Positions 1 to 5,853 of a stretch of 8,767 nt of DNA are shown piece by piece. The DNA is from an uncultured cyanobacterium (GTDB taxonomy: Bacteria; Cyanobacteriota; Cyanobacteriia; Cyanobacteriales; Geitlerinemataceae). The translations under genes and the position numbers were made by a program. The DNA is taken from positions 1 through 8,767 of the forward strand of contig CAKZKB010000255.1 of the NCBI GenBank assembly GCA_937121005.1, read 5' to 3'. Numbering within the stretch: position 1 is the stretch's first letter; every line of letters begins with the position of its first letter. The notes below the pieces were generated by a model that was given only the letters and a program-made list of their open reading frames with translations, did not search any database and was not told the DNA's origin.

Positions 1-624
1 GATCGCAGTGTCAGTAACGTCTTCATCCTCAGAGGGTTCGCCATCCTCAGAACGATAGCTATAAGAATACATCGTTCCTTCTCGAGAAATGCTCGTCGGT
101 TCTTGTTGACGTTCGTAACTCGATCGCGCTGGCGTTTCGTCTTGCCAACCGATATTGTTTCCTGATTCTTCTTGAGAGCGATCGTACTCTTCCTCTTCTT
201 CCCAGTCGTCCCACTCTTCTAAAAATTCTTCCTCTGCCGTTTGCGGTTCGGTTCGAGGTTTGCGACTGAAATAAGCAGAACGTGCCGAGCGATCGCGACG
301 CACCGCCGTTTCAAACTCTTCTTGAAACTGTCCCCCTTGGGGGCGAGAATTAGCTGCCGGAGCCACTTTGCGCGGCGGTTGCCGGTAACTCGATTGTCTG
401 CGAATTTTGTGCCAAATTGCCGCTTCTGCCATGCGGAAGAGGATTGAAATAACCCAAGCGATCGCCATCCCCACCGCCACCGATAGCACCACCCACACCC
501 CCAAAGGCAGGGCGATCGTCCGCATCCCTAAAAAGGCAATGGCGATCGTCGGCGAACTATTTTGCAAGGCGACGATGGCGACGACTGTAATTGCGGCCAG
601 CAGCAGAAATTGAGATTTAGACAC
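1..624 (-). CDS. LapA-domain (DUF1049) membrane protein, 3' end outside window
   Basis: The first 208 codons are in the window, with no stop before base 1. The start is taken as the GTG at 624-622 because a TGA lies in frame 15 nt upstream and the ATT between them is an unlikely start. Residues about 5-19 (FLLLAAITVVAIVAL) form a first membrane helix. The segment Q-N-S-S-P-T-I-A-I-A-F-L-G follows, then a second helix around residues 35-58 (LPLGVWVVLSVAVGMAIAWV). This two-helix hairpin with Q-N and F-L-G between the helices is the pattern of the LapA/DUF1049 family. The rest is a hydrophilic tail with a dense acidic stretch (E-E-E-F-L-E-E-W-D-D-W-E-E-E-E-E) and many Ser/Arg residues, probably disordered and cytoplasmic. 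It lies 25 nt downstream of the protease gene and is probably cotranscribed with it. LapA-type proteins act in envelope assembly in proteobacteria; the cyanobacterial role is not known to me. Confidence 0.75.
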   Translation of the reverse strand, partial: MSKSQFLLLAAITVVAIVALQNSSPTIAIAFLGMRTIALPLGVWVVLSVAVGMAIAWVISILFRMAEAAIWHKIRRQSSYRQPPRKVAPAANSRPQGGQFQEEFETAVRRDRSARSAYFSRKPRTEPQTAEEEFLEEWDDWEEEEEYDRSQEESGNNIGWQDETPARSSYERQQEPTSISREGTMYSYSYRSEDGEPSEDEDVTDTAI

Positions 625-649
625 AATAGAAGAAACTCAGGTATCGATG

Positions 650-1606
650 TTACTGGGGCGGGCACTCTTCCCCCAGCAACAGGCTCCCGCAGCCCCCCGA
701 AGGCGTATCTCGCAGCAGCGCCGCGCGATCGAAGGTGAAGGCTTCGTAGATATCTTCAATGATATCGCCATCGGTATCGGCCTCGAGCAGATCGTCATCG
801 ACGGGGGGCCGGTTGTAGGAGAGTTGCAAGCCCTCAATTTGCGCCCGCGCCAAGAAATGCAGCGTCTGCATTCCGCAACTGTTGTCAGTGCTGAGCTCGG
901 GATCGATGCAGAAATAGCCCTGCTGCGCCCGGCCGCGGCCGTGAATGCCCACCAGTTCCCCATCGTTGTTAAACACCGGGCCGCCACTCATGCCCGGTTG
1001 GGTGTCGTTATCGTAGAGCAAACTGTAACCACCGTCGTTCCAGGGAGACGGGAAGGCAGCATTCAAGGAACCCGCCGCCGTTTTGCGAACCCGGCGTGCG
1101 TCGAAGTCTTCCGGTTGGGGCCAGCCGGAAACGTAGAGGGGATCGCCTTGGCGAATGCGGGCTGAGTCCCCCATAACAGCTACGGGATAGTCGCGATCGC
1201 TCTGGAATTTGACGATCGCCAGATCGAAGCCCCGAATTTGGCCGTCAGCTTCAATTAAGCGCTGACCGAAGGGATAAATATTGTCGTCGTTGTTGACATC
1301 ATCGACGATATGAACTTCGCCGTCGGCGGTACGAATCCCGTAGACGACATTGCGGGTTTGGACGACGTGGTACGCTGTGAGAGCGTAGTAGGTATCGCCA
1401 TCGCGAGCCACGATCGCCCCGGAACCGGGGTTCCATTCTTGGCGGGCTTCGATGTCGCCTTTTTGTAACCCCTGGGCGATGACGACGGTGGTTTGAGAGG
1501 CGACAGCTTCGATTTGTTCGCGGGTGAGGGCGACGGCCATTTCGGGGACGATCGCCACGCAAGCAGCGATCGTCGCCCCCATTGCCCATGGTTGCCAGTG
1601 TCCCAT
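650..1606 (-). CDS. Secreted trypsin-like serine protease (S1 family) with acidic EF-hand-like tail
   Basis: This 318-residue protein has a complete chymotrypsin-fold triad: His80 in T-A-Y-H-V-V, Asp128 in G-F-D-L-A-I-V, and Ser207 in P-G-M-S-G-G-P, followed by L-V-G-I-H-G. Residues 9-26 are hydrophobic and end in A-V-A, which suits a Sec signal peptide, so it probably acts in the periplasm or outside the cell. The ATG at 1606 has no clear Shine-Dalgarno site; the in-frame ATG at residue 9 would give a tighter signal peptide and is an alternative. Cys233 and Cys244, and Cys306 and Cys315, are spaced so that they could form disulfides. No PDZ domain is present, unlike HtrA/Deg proteases. Residues 270-290 (D-D-D-L-L-E-A-D-T-D-G-D-I-I-E-D) resemble an EF-hand or dockerin calcium loop. 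The gene starts 18 nt after the COP23 gene. Its substrate is unknown. Confidence 0.85.
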   Translation of the reverse strand: MGHWQPWAMGATIAACVAIVPEMAVALTREQIEAVASQTTVVIAQGLQKGDIEARQEWNPGSGAIVARDGDTYYALTAYHVVQTRNVVYGIRTADGEVHIVDDVNNDDNIYPFGQRLIEADGQIRGFDLAIVKFQSDRDYPVAVMGDSARIRQGDPLYVSGWPQPEDFDARRVRKTAAGSLNAAFPSPWNDGGYSLLYDNDTQPGMSGGPVFNNDGELVGIHGRGRAQQGYFCIDPELSTDNSCGMQTLHFLARAQIEGLQLSYNRPPVDDDLLEADTDGDIIEDIYEAFTFDRAALLRDTPSGGCGSLLLGEECPPQ

Positions 1607-1624
1607 GACTAAACGTGCTTAAAC

Positions 1625-2224
1625 TTAAAAATGTCGATCGACCAGGGCTTCAAAATCGATGTACACCTGGCCGTTGTTGCTAATTTGTTCGATCGGCGTG
1701 CCCGCACCGCTAACGCGATCGCGCAGACTCAGTAGGACTTGGTTGGGATCGCGAGCGTTCTCGCCACTGAGAGTAAATAAAACATTGTTGGTGTTGCAAC
1801 CGTAGCCAACATCGCCGACAGTACAGACCACCGACTGACCGTTGACGCGGCCGACGGTGAGGTACAATCCAGCCAGGGTGTTACCGTTGCTGCGGAGAAC
1901 GTTGTTGAGGCGATCGCTGACTTCGCGACAGCGACGCTGGGGAGGATAGCCGACAAGTTCTTCGGAAGTCCAGACGATAATCGCTTGCGAAGCCGCACCG
2001 TTACCGCGCAGCGCCACTGTATAATGAATGCCATCGGTGGTGCGACATTCAAATCCCGCCGCCTGTGCGGTTTGCACGGCCGGTTTCGATGGTACTTCTA
2101 AGTCACCCTTGACGCGATCGGCCTTGGGGAAGGGCGTATCGACAGCGAGAGCGGTGGCTGGCAAGGCCGCTGACGTACCAATCGCGATTAACAGCCCGAG
2201 GGTCGAGCGCAGTAAATGTTTCAT
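1625..2224 (-). CDS. COP23-domain secreted protein
   Basis: This 199-residue protein has an N-terminal signal peptide: M-K-H-L-L-R, a hydrophobic core from about 8 to 24, and probable cleavage near A-L-A (residues 25-27). The mature part shows the COP23 family layout. Cys60 lies in G-F-E-C-R-T; a W-T-S-E-E segment follows at about 85; then come R-R-C-R-E-V-S-D-R-L (Cys99), N-G-Q-S-V-V-C-T-V (Cys134), Cys143 and N-V-L-F-T-L. Four cysteines in the mature chain suggest two disulfides. COP23 was first described as a 23-kDa circadian-oscillating membrane-associated protein of Synechococcus/Cyanothece RF-1; its biochemical role is unknown to me. It is the first gene of a leftward operon with the protease. 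No strong ribosome binding site is visible before the ATG at 2224. The family call is good; any circadian regulation here is only by analogy. Confidence 0.8.
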   Translation of the reverse strand: MKHLLRSTLGLLIAIGTSAALPATALAVDTPFPKADRVKGDLEVPSKPAVQTAQAAGFECRTTDGIHYTVALRGNGAASQAIIVWTSEELVGYPPQRRCREVSDRLNNVLRSNGNTLAGLYLTVGRVNGQSVVCTVGDVGYGCNTNNVLFTLSGENARDPNQVLLSLRDRVSGAGTPIEQISNNGQVYIDFEALVDRHF

Positions 2225-2384
2225 CGTAGGTCAAGTTGAAAGTCGGCTTTAGGAGCCTTACATCTATCGTGACGCGCCTCCGACTGAAAAGCTCCTCAAT
2301 TTTGCAAAAATTTTGTCTTCGTCTGCTGACAGCCCGTCTGAGGATCCCGATCGTACCCCATTCCGGGTCGCCGCGCGATCGCAA

Positions 2385-2397
2385 TTCTTAAAAAGAA
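2385..2397. promoter_or_regulatory. Short A/T-rich palindrome upstream of peroxiredoxin (possible operator)
   Basis: TTCTT-AAA-AAGAA is a perfect 5-bp inverted repeat with a 3-nt centre, about 84 nt before the peroxiredoxin start. It could be a redox-regulator site in the divergent promoter region, but it matches no consensus that I can name. A palindrome this short in A/T-rich sequence can arise by chance. Confidence 0.15.
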
Positions 2398-2428
2398 CCA
2401 AATCTCGATCGGGTTGGGGAGGCTTCGT

Positions 2429-2437
2429 GAGAAAATA
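2429..2437 (+). promoter_or_regulatory. Possible extended -10 promoter for the peroxiredoxin gene
   Basis: TGAGAAAAT combines a TGn extension with a -10-like GAAAAT (4 of 6 to TATAAT), about 44 nt before the peroxiredoxin start. No good -35 box lies at the usual distance. The call is weak. Confidence 0.25.
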
Positions 2438-2470
2438 GCAGATGCACTACCAAACGGTCGCATATTAATA

Positions 2471-2475
2471 AGGAG
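2471..2475 (+). promoter_or_regulatory. Ribosome binding site of the peroxiredoxin gene
   Basis: AGGAG ends 5 nt before the ATG at 2481. This fixes the start of the peroxiredoxin and is the strongest Shine-Dalgarno match in the window. Confidence 0.8.
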
Positions 2476-2480
2476 TTTCT

Positions 2481-3116
2481 ATGGTTCTGCAACTAGGCGA
2501 CACCGTACCCAACTTTACTCAGTCCACGTCTGAAGGCGATATCGACTTCTACAACTGGGCCGGGGATAGCTGGGTTGTGCTGTTTTCGCACCCCGCCGAC
2601 TATACCCCCGTGTGCACCACCGAACTCGGCGAAGTCGCTAAGCTCAAATCTGAATTCGAGAAGCGCAACGCCAAAGTCATCGCCCTCAGCGTCGATGATG
2701 CGGAATCTCACAAAGGCTGGATCGGCGACATCAACGAAACCCAAAGCACGAATGTCAACTATCCGATTATCGCCGATGCGGACAAGAAAGTGTCCGATTT
2801 GTATGGCATGATCCATCCCAATGCCAACGCCAACGTCACGGTACGCACGGTTTTCGTCATCGATCCGAATAAAAAGCTGCGCTTGACGATTACCTATCCG
2901 CCGAGCACCGGACGCAACTTCCAAGAAATTTTGCGGACGATCGACTCGCTGCAACTAACGGATAACCATCAAGTGGCGACTCCGGTCAACTGGAAAGATG
3001 GCGACGATTGCGTGGTCGTTCCCACGATTTCCACTGAAGATGCCAAGAAGAAATTCCCCAAAGGCGTAACGGAAGTCAAACCCTATTTGCGGATGACCCC
3101 GCAACCGGACAAGTAA
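2481..3116 (+). CDS. 1-Cys peroxiredoxin (Prx6 type)
   Basis: This 211-residue enzyme reduces hydrogen peroxide and organic peroxides and acts in the cytoplasm (no signal peptide). The peroxidatic site is intact: Pro38, Thr42 and Cys45 in the run H-P-A-D-Y-T-P-V-C-T-T-E, with the supporting Arg122 in V-R-T-V-F-V-I-D. The C-terminal extension, with W-K-D-G-D-D and V-V-P-T-I-S then F-P-K-G, V-K-P-Y-L-R and P-Q-P-D-K, is typical of the Prx6 subfamily, whose members are about 210-220 residues long. The 2-Cys resolving cysteine region is absent. A second cysteine (Cys177, in D-D-C-V-V-V) lies in the extension and is not the usual resolving position. The gene stands alone, divergent from the COP23 operon, and is followed 6 nt after its stop by a palindromic repeat that may end transcription. 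Confidence 0.95.
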   Translation: MVLQLGDTVPNFTQSTSEGDIDFYNWAGDSWVVLFSHPADYTPVCTTELGEVAKLKSEFEKRNAKVIALSVDDAESHKGWIGDINETQSTNVNYPIIADADKKVSDLYGMIHPNANANVTVRTVFVIDPNKKLRLTITYPPSTGRNFQEILRTIDSLQLTDNHQVATPVNWKDGDDCVVVPTISTEDAKKKFPKGVTEVKPYLRMTPQPDK

Positions 3117-3122
3117 CTTTTT

Positions 3123-3147
3123 GTAGGGTGGGCATTGCCCACCCTAC
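3123..3147. repeat. Perfect 11-bp palindromic cyanobacterial repeat; possible terminator
   Basis: The arms GTAGGGTGGGC (3123-3133) and GCCCACCCTAC (3137-3147) are perfectly complementary around the loop ATT. I recall this palindrome as an abundant dispersed repeat in many cyanobacterial genomes. It starts 6 nt after the peroxiredoxin stop. The hairpin is strong enough to stop or stabilise a transcript, but no T-run follows it on the plus strand. On the minus strand the hairpin is followed by a CAAAAAG-type sequence, so it is not a classical intrinsic terminator in either direction. Confidence 0.75.
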
Positions 3148-3151
3148 TATA

Positions 3152-3213
3152 CTCGTCAAAGTTATCGAAGCGGCCAGATCCTCACTGCTCGATCGCCTTC
3201 ATTATGCCAATTA
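3152..3213 (+). repeat. Copy 1 of a short intergenic repeat that looks like a coding remnant
   Basis: About 58 nt from GTC at 3155 match 7428-7485 at roughly 78-80 percent by eye. Read from CTC at 3152, it encodes L-V-K-V-I-E-A-A-R-S-S-L-L-D-R-L followed shortly by a stop. The other copy encodes L-V-E-V-I-E-A-A-K-V-S-L-F-D-R-L. Several differences are synonymous or conservative (ATC/ATT, GCC/GCA, AGA/AAA), so both look like relics of one coding family. I do not recognise the family. Confidence 0.45.
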
Positions 3214-3356
3214 ACAGCAGTGGAATAGCCGCGATCGCCCCCGAAATAGAAGCACAAATTCGAGGGTTAAACGTCGATCGCCTGGAAGACTTAGCAGAAG
3301 CACTGCTCGATTTCGGGGGTGAAACCGATTTAATCCACTGGATCGATCGCCTGTAG
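3204..3356 (+). pseudogene. DUF4351 tail remnant (Rpn/PD-(D/E)XK-type protein)
   Basis: A 50-codon reading frame contains I-A-P-E-I-E-A-Q-I-R-G-L (residues 11-22), L-E-D-L-A-E-A-L-L-D-F (27-37) and D-L-I-H-W-I (42-47). This is the characteristic end of DUF4351, a domain found at the C-terminus of cyanobacterial Rpn-family/PD-(D/E)XK putative transposase proteins that are normally about 200-300 residues long. The N-terminal nuclease portion is missing: upstream lie only the short repeat copy, the palindrome and the intact peroxiredoxin. No ribosome binding site precedes the ATG at 3204. It is therefore best read as the decayed 3' end of a lost gene. A real 50-residue protein cannot be excluded. 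Confidence 0.5.
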
Positions 3357-3477
3357 AGATTTGGGGACGATCGCCTTCATCTCCCCCCCCCACAACTTCA
3401 CCGATATCTCGTGCCGCCAAATGCTGCTTTTCTAAATAGGTAAGAGCGCGATCGCATCGGCCAGCAGTTGTTCTCTA
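3357..3477. other. Intergenic region before the response regulator, with a C9 tract
   Basis: A homopolymer of nine C lies at 3383-3391. On the minus strand the pieces E-Q-L-L-A-D-A-I-A-L-L and, in another frame, L-T-Y-L-E-K-Q-H-L-A-A-R-D-I-G-E-V-V look protein-like but are interrupted, so this may be another decayed gene fragment. No clear promoter was found, although transcription of the two-component genes must begin here or upstream. Confidence 0.35.
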
Positions 3478-3481
3478 GGGG
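3478..3481 (+). promoter_or_regulatory. Probable ribosome binding site of the response regulator (decides the GTG start)
   Basis: A GGGG within TAGGGGTAG ends 7 nt before the GTG at 3489, which supports that codon over the TTG at 3468 and the GTG at 3522. Confidence 0.5.
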
Positions 3482-3488
3482 TAGAATA

Positions 3489-4160
3489 GTGAAGTTCCTA
3501 CAAGAATCGCTATTGGGGTCAGTGGAAATTCTCATTGTTGACGACCACCATTTACTACTCAACGGGACGATCGACCTGGTACGCGATCGTTTTCCCGAAG
3601 CTCGAGCGATCGCCACTCAGACGGTAGAGGAAACCCTAGATCGCCTCGCGAAGCGAGTTCCCGATCTCGTTATCGCAGACTTGTCAATTCCCGACACTCC
3701 GGTGACGCAAGCGCATACGAGCAATGGGTTGAAATTGCTGACAGCTTTGATGGAGCAGTATGCAGATCTCAATGTCATGGTACAAAGCAGCCATATCAAA
3801 TCTCTAGTTCGCATTCTACCCGATATTGAAAACCATCAAGGTGGCTTTACGGTAGCTGACAAAAGTTTGCCTGTTTCTGAGTTTGTGACGCGCATGGAAT
3901 GGGCGATCGCAGGAGTAACCCATACCAAAGATTTGCAAAGCGATCTCGAATTCAAACCCGAATGGTTGGAAACCCTAGAATTGGCTTTTAAGGAGGGATT
4001 GCAAGACAAAGCGATCGCCCAAAAAATGTACAAATCCGAGCGCAGTATTCGCCATTACTGGACGAAGATCCAAGACGCACTTGGCATTTATCCAGAAGAC
4101 GGAAAAAACATCCGTGCCGTCACCCAAATCCGCGCCCGCGAGTTGGGGTTGCTCGACTAA
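3489..4160 (+). CDS. NarL/LuxR-family response regulator
   Basis: Starting at GTG 3489 the protein has 223 residues. The N-terminal receiver shows V-E-I-L-I-V-D-D-H-H (acidic pair Asp18-Asp19), the phosphorylatable Asp64 in L-V-I-A-D-L-S-I-P, serines at the end of strand 4 (V-Q-S-S) and the conserved Lys125 in A-D-K-S-L-P. The usual D-x-x-M-P-x-x-x-G loop is about 8 residues longer than normal (P-D-T-P-V-T-Q-A-H-T-S-N-G). The C-terminal third (about 155-223) is a LuxR-type helix-turn-helix: G-L-Q-D-K-A-I-A-Q-K-M-Y-K-S-E-R-S-I-R-H-Y-W-T-K-I-Q-D-A-L-G, ending in the typical A-R-E-L-G-L-L. Phosphorylation should control DNA binding in the cytoplasm. The histidine kinase gene starts 47 nt downstream, so the two are a likely cognate pair. 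Its target genes are unknown. Confidence 0.88.
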   Translation: MKFLQESLLGSVEILIVDDHHLLLNGTIDLVRDRFPEARAIATQTVEETLDRLAKRVPDLVIADLSIPDTPVTQAHTSNGLKLLTALMEQYADLNVMVQSSHIKSLVRILPDIENHQGGFTVADKSLPVSEFVTRMEWAIAGVTHTKDLQSDLEFKPEWLETLELAFKEGLQDKAIAQKMYKSERSIRHYWTKIQDALGIYPEDGKNIRAVTQIRARELGLLD

Positions 4161-4207
4161 TTGTTGCTACACTTTTGTTGTTGTATTTCAGTGCAGATTT
4201 CGATATC

Positions 4208-5515
4208 ATGTCACCAGCGCTCTTGACCTCTCAATTGTATCGCCAAACCCGACGAGGTGCTTTAGTTATCTGTTTGGGATTGCTCTGTGTTTCTGGAGTA
4301 TTCGCTACAGTTTTTCACTATTTTGAACCTGAAACTCGCCTGGTGGACTTGATTTTACCACCTTTGATATCAATTTCTTGTTTGGGTTTAGCACTCTATC
4401 TCTGCTACCATCCCGAACGAATTGAGGCAGTCACTCAAACTCTAAAATTCGCACTTTGGGGCTGCATTGTTATCCCTATCGATCTATTTGTCCTCGAAGC
4501 CAGTTACTTCCCGGATCGAACTCTTGTTGACATTCTTCCGCCCCCGCTTGTTTCGGGAATTTTACCGCTTACATCAGGACTTTTTCTATTCATACGACAT
4601 CGAAATTGGCGGCTGAGTGCCATTATCCTTTGGTGTTTTCTCTCCGTTCCCGTGTTGGTTTACCTTTTTTTAAATCCTACAGAACTTTACTCGACGCGCG
4701 GAATTGACATCGCTTTTTCATTCGGCCCGAATTTAATCATAAGTCTGATATTTATTGTCCTCTTGGTGTACCTACAAGAAGCGATCGAGAAACTTTTTGC
4801 CGATCGCATTTCTTACTATTGCGATCTCGTCGATCGCCAAGCCCTGCGCCAAAGCTCAATGGAACAAGCCTTTACATTAATTCATAATGGCCCGCTACAA
4901 ACGCTGGCATTGTTGATGCGAGAAGCAAAGAGCAGCAATATTTCTAAAACTGAAATCATCGATCGCATTGAAGCCCTCAATACCGAAATTCGCGCCATCG
5001 GTCAGACCATTACTGACTTTAACACCAGCGACGAGCAAATACTAGCGATCGACCCCAATTTTACCACTGAAACTCTACGCTTGGCAGACGGAACCGATCT
5101 CGATCTAGACCGTCCCTTGCACCTGCTGTTACGAGAAGTTTATACCCGTACTTTACGGCGAGATCTGCCTCATTTTCAAACCGTTCGTATCAAGGTTCGC
5201 GACTTCCACGCTTTGTCAGAGTTTTTGTCAAGCGATACGAAGCGAGAACTGTGTTTGTGGCTCGAAGAAGCACTATGTAACGCGGGAAAACACGCTGTTG
5301 GTGCAACCCGCATCACTGCAACAGGACGATTTCAAAGCAAAAATTACGTTCTCAAAGTGCAGGATAATGGTGCAGGACTTGAAAACAATAAACCAAGTAC
5401 GGGTACGATAAAAAGCGAGTCTTTGGCAATGCGACTTGGTGGAACATTCCAACGAGAATCTTTAAGCTCGGGTGGTGTCGTTTGTGAGTTATCTTGGCCG
5501 TTAAGCGATCGCTAA
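4208..5515 (+). CDS. Membrane sensor histidine kinase (HisKA_3-like, HATPase_c)
   Basis: From ATG 4208 the protein has 435 residues; a TTG 33 nt upstream is a weaker alternative start. About six membrane helices (near 17-35, 46-66, 81-97, 111-129, 135-155 and 169-190) form the sensor part, with no recognisable ligand domain. A coiled segment leads to the phosphoacceptor helix, with His226 in T-L-I-H-N-G-P-L-Q-T-L-A-L-L-M-R-E. In HisKA_3 kinases the motif is usually H-D/E-x-x-x-Q; here the acidic residue is Asn and the Gln is kept. The C-terminal ATPase domain has an N box (E-E-A-L-C-N-A-G-K-H-A, Asn358), a G1 box (D-N-G-A-G-L, Asp386) and a G2-like region (L-A-M-R-L-G-G-T-F, then S-S-G-G-V). 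It should phosphorylate the upstream response regulator. The signal is unknown. Its stop overlaps that of the facing DHp-only gene. Confidence 0.88.
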   Translation: MSPALLTSQLYRQTRRGALVICLGLLCVSGVFATVFHYFEPETRLVDLILPPLISISCLGLALYLCYHPERIEAVTQTLKFALWGCIVIPIDLFVLEASYFPDRTLVDILPPPLVSGILPLTSGLFLFIRHRNWRLSAIILWCFLSVPVLVYLFLNPTELYSTRGIDIAFSFGPNLIISLIFIVLLVYLQEAIEKLFADRISYYCDLVDRQALRQSSMEQAFTLIHNGPLQTLALLMREAKSSNISKTEIIDRIEALNTEIRAIGQTITDFNTSDEQILAIDPNFTTETLRLADGTDLDLDRPLHLLLREVYTRTLRRDLPHFQTVRIKVRDFHALSEFLSSDTKRELCLWLEEALCNAGKHAVGATRITATGRFQSKNYVLKVQDNGAGLENNKPSTGTIKSESLAMRLGGTFQRESLSSGGVVCELSWPLSDR

Positions 5516-5805
5516 TCAAAGTTGTTGCTATCATCTTCCAATACGGAAATTTCTTCGATCGCTTCTTTATAAACCTGACGCAAATATTCCCGCAACTGCT
5601 GCGGCGACATCGAACTTCTATCAATTTCGCGAATCAAAAATGCTAAGGCTTGCAGAGGACGAGCGTGGATGCGCTCGAAGCATCGATCCATTATCTGACG
5701 ATCGCGATTCAGGCGTGTTTGGAGTTGTCGCACTCGATAGTAAGTATATCCGAAAGCCGTCAAAACCACTGCGATCGCGACATTCCATCCCCATTGTTCC
5801 AACAT
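5512..5805 (-). CDS. Small membrane protein with a stand-alone histidine-kinase DHp-like helix and no ATPase domain
   Basis: The 97-residue protein from ATG 5805 has one membrane helix (about 8-23, N-V-A-I-A-V-V-L-T-A-F-G), a basic coiled linker and a phosphoacceptor-like segment: F-E-R-I-H-A-R-P-L-Q-A-L-A-F-L-I-R-E with His47. This aligns with L-I-H-N-G-P-L-Q-T-L-A-L-L-M-R-E of the neighbouring kinase, and the similarity continues through S-S-M-S and the next helix. The protein then stops in an acidic tail, so N, G1 and G2 boxes are absent. No ATPase coding follows in any frame, because the DNA beyond is the kinase gene on the other strand. A GGGGA site 9 nt before the ATG supports this start; a TTG at 5847 would add 14 residues. 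It may be a DHp-only modulator or phosphotransfer partner, or a truncated kinase kept by chance. Stop codons of the two convergent genes overlap by 4 bp. Confidence 0.65.
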   Translation of the reverse strand: MLEQWGWNVAIAVVLTAFGYTYYRVRQLQTRLNRDRQIMDRCFERIHARPLQALAFLIREIDRSSMSPQQLREYLRQVYKEAIEEISVLEDDSNNFD

Positions 5806-5834
5806 CGCTCGATTTCCCCAATTATTTGCTGTAA

Positions 5835-5851
5835 CCCATTGTGACAATGGG
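5835..5851. promoter_or_regulatory. 17-bp palindrome, candidate operator
   Basis: CCCATTGTGACAATGGG is a perfect 8-bp inverted repeat around one central G. It lies 30 nt upstream of the DHp-only gene start and just before the palindromic element upstream of the RTX-CHRD gene, so it sits between two divergent genes. A homodimeric regulator could bind here; the regulator is not identifiable. Confidence 0.4.
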
Positions 5852-5853
5852 GA

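Larger units (their letters stand above)
2225..2480. other. Divergent intergenic region between the COP23 operon and the peroxiredoxin gene
   Basis: These 256 nt must hold the promoters of both the leftward COP23-protease-LapA operon and the rightward peroxiredoxin gene. No credible gene is visible; the short minus-strand reading frame here starts upstream and overlaps the COP23 gene out of frame. Visible sites are the peroxiredoxin ribosome binding site, a weak extended -10 and a short palindrome, each listed separately. For the leftward operon the only -10-like sequence seen is TAGATG on the minus strand about 40 nt before the COP23 start, which is too weak to annotate. Confidence 0.6.

Noticed and set aside
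241..613. Two plus-strand frames opposite the LapA-domain gene
   Set aside because: The minus strand gives a coherent two-helix membrane protein with an acidic tail; the plus-strand products have no recognisable domain.
647..1165. 172-codon plus-strand open frame inside the protease gene
   Set aside because: It lies wholly antisense to a protease with an intact catalytic triad and signal peptide, has no family-like motif, and is explained by the high GC content of the opposite strand.
2103..2384. 93-codon minus-strand frame overlapping the COP23 start region
   Set aside because: It overlaps the signal peptide of the COP23 protein in another frame, is rich in Arg and shows no domain.
3645..3659. 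Short palindrome CTCGCGAAGCGAG inside the response regulator
   Set aside because: It is in frame within a conserved receiver domain and needs no explanation beyond coding sequence.
5352..5624. Minus-strand frame beyond the DHp-only stop that might have supplied a missing ATPase domain by frameshift
   Set aside because: Its translation is basic and lacks any N, G1 or G2 box; it is antisense to the conserved ATPase domain of the kinase.
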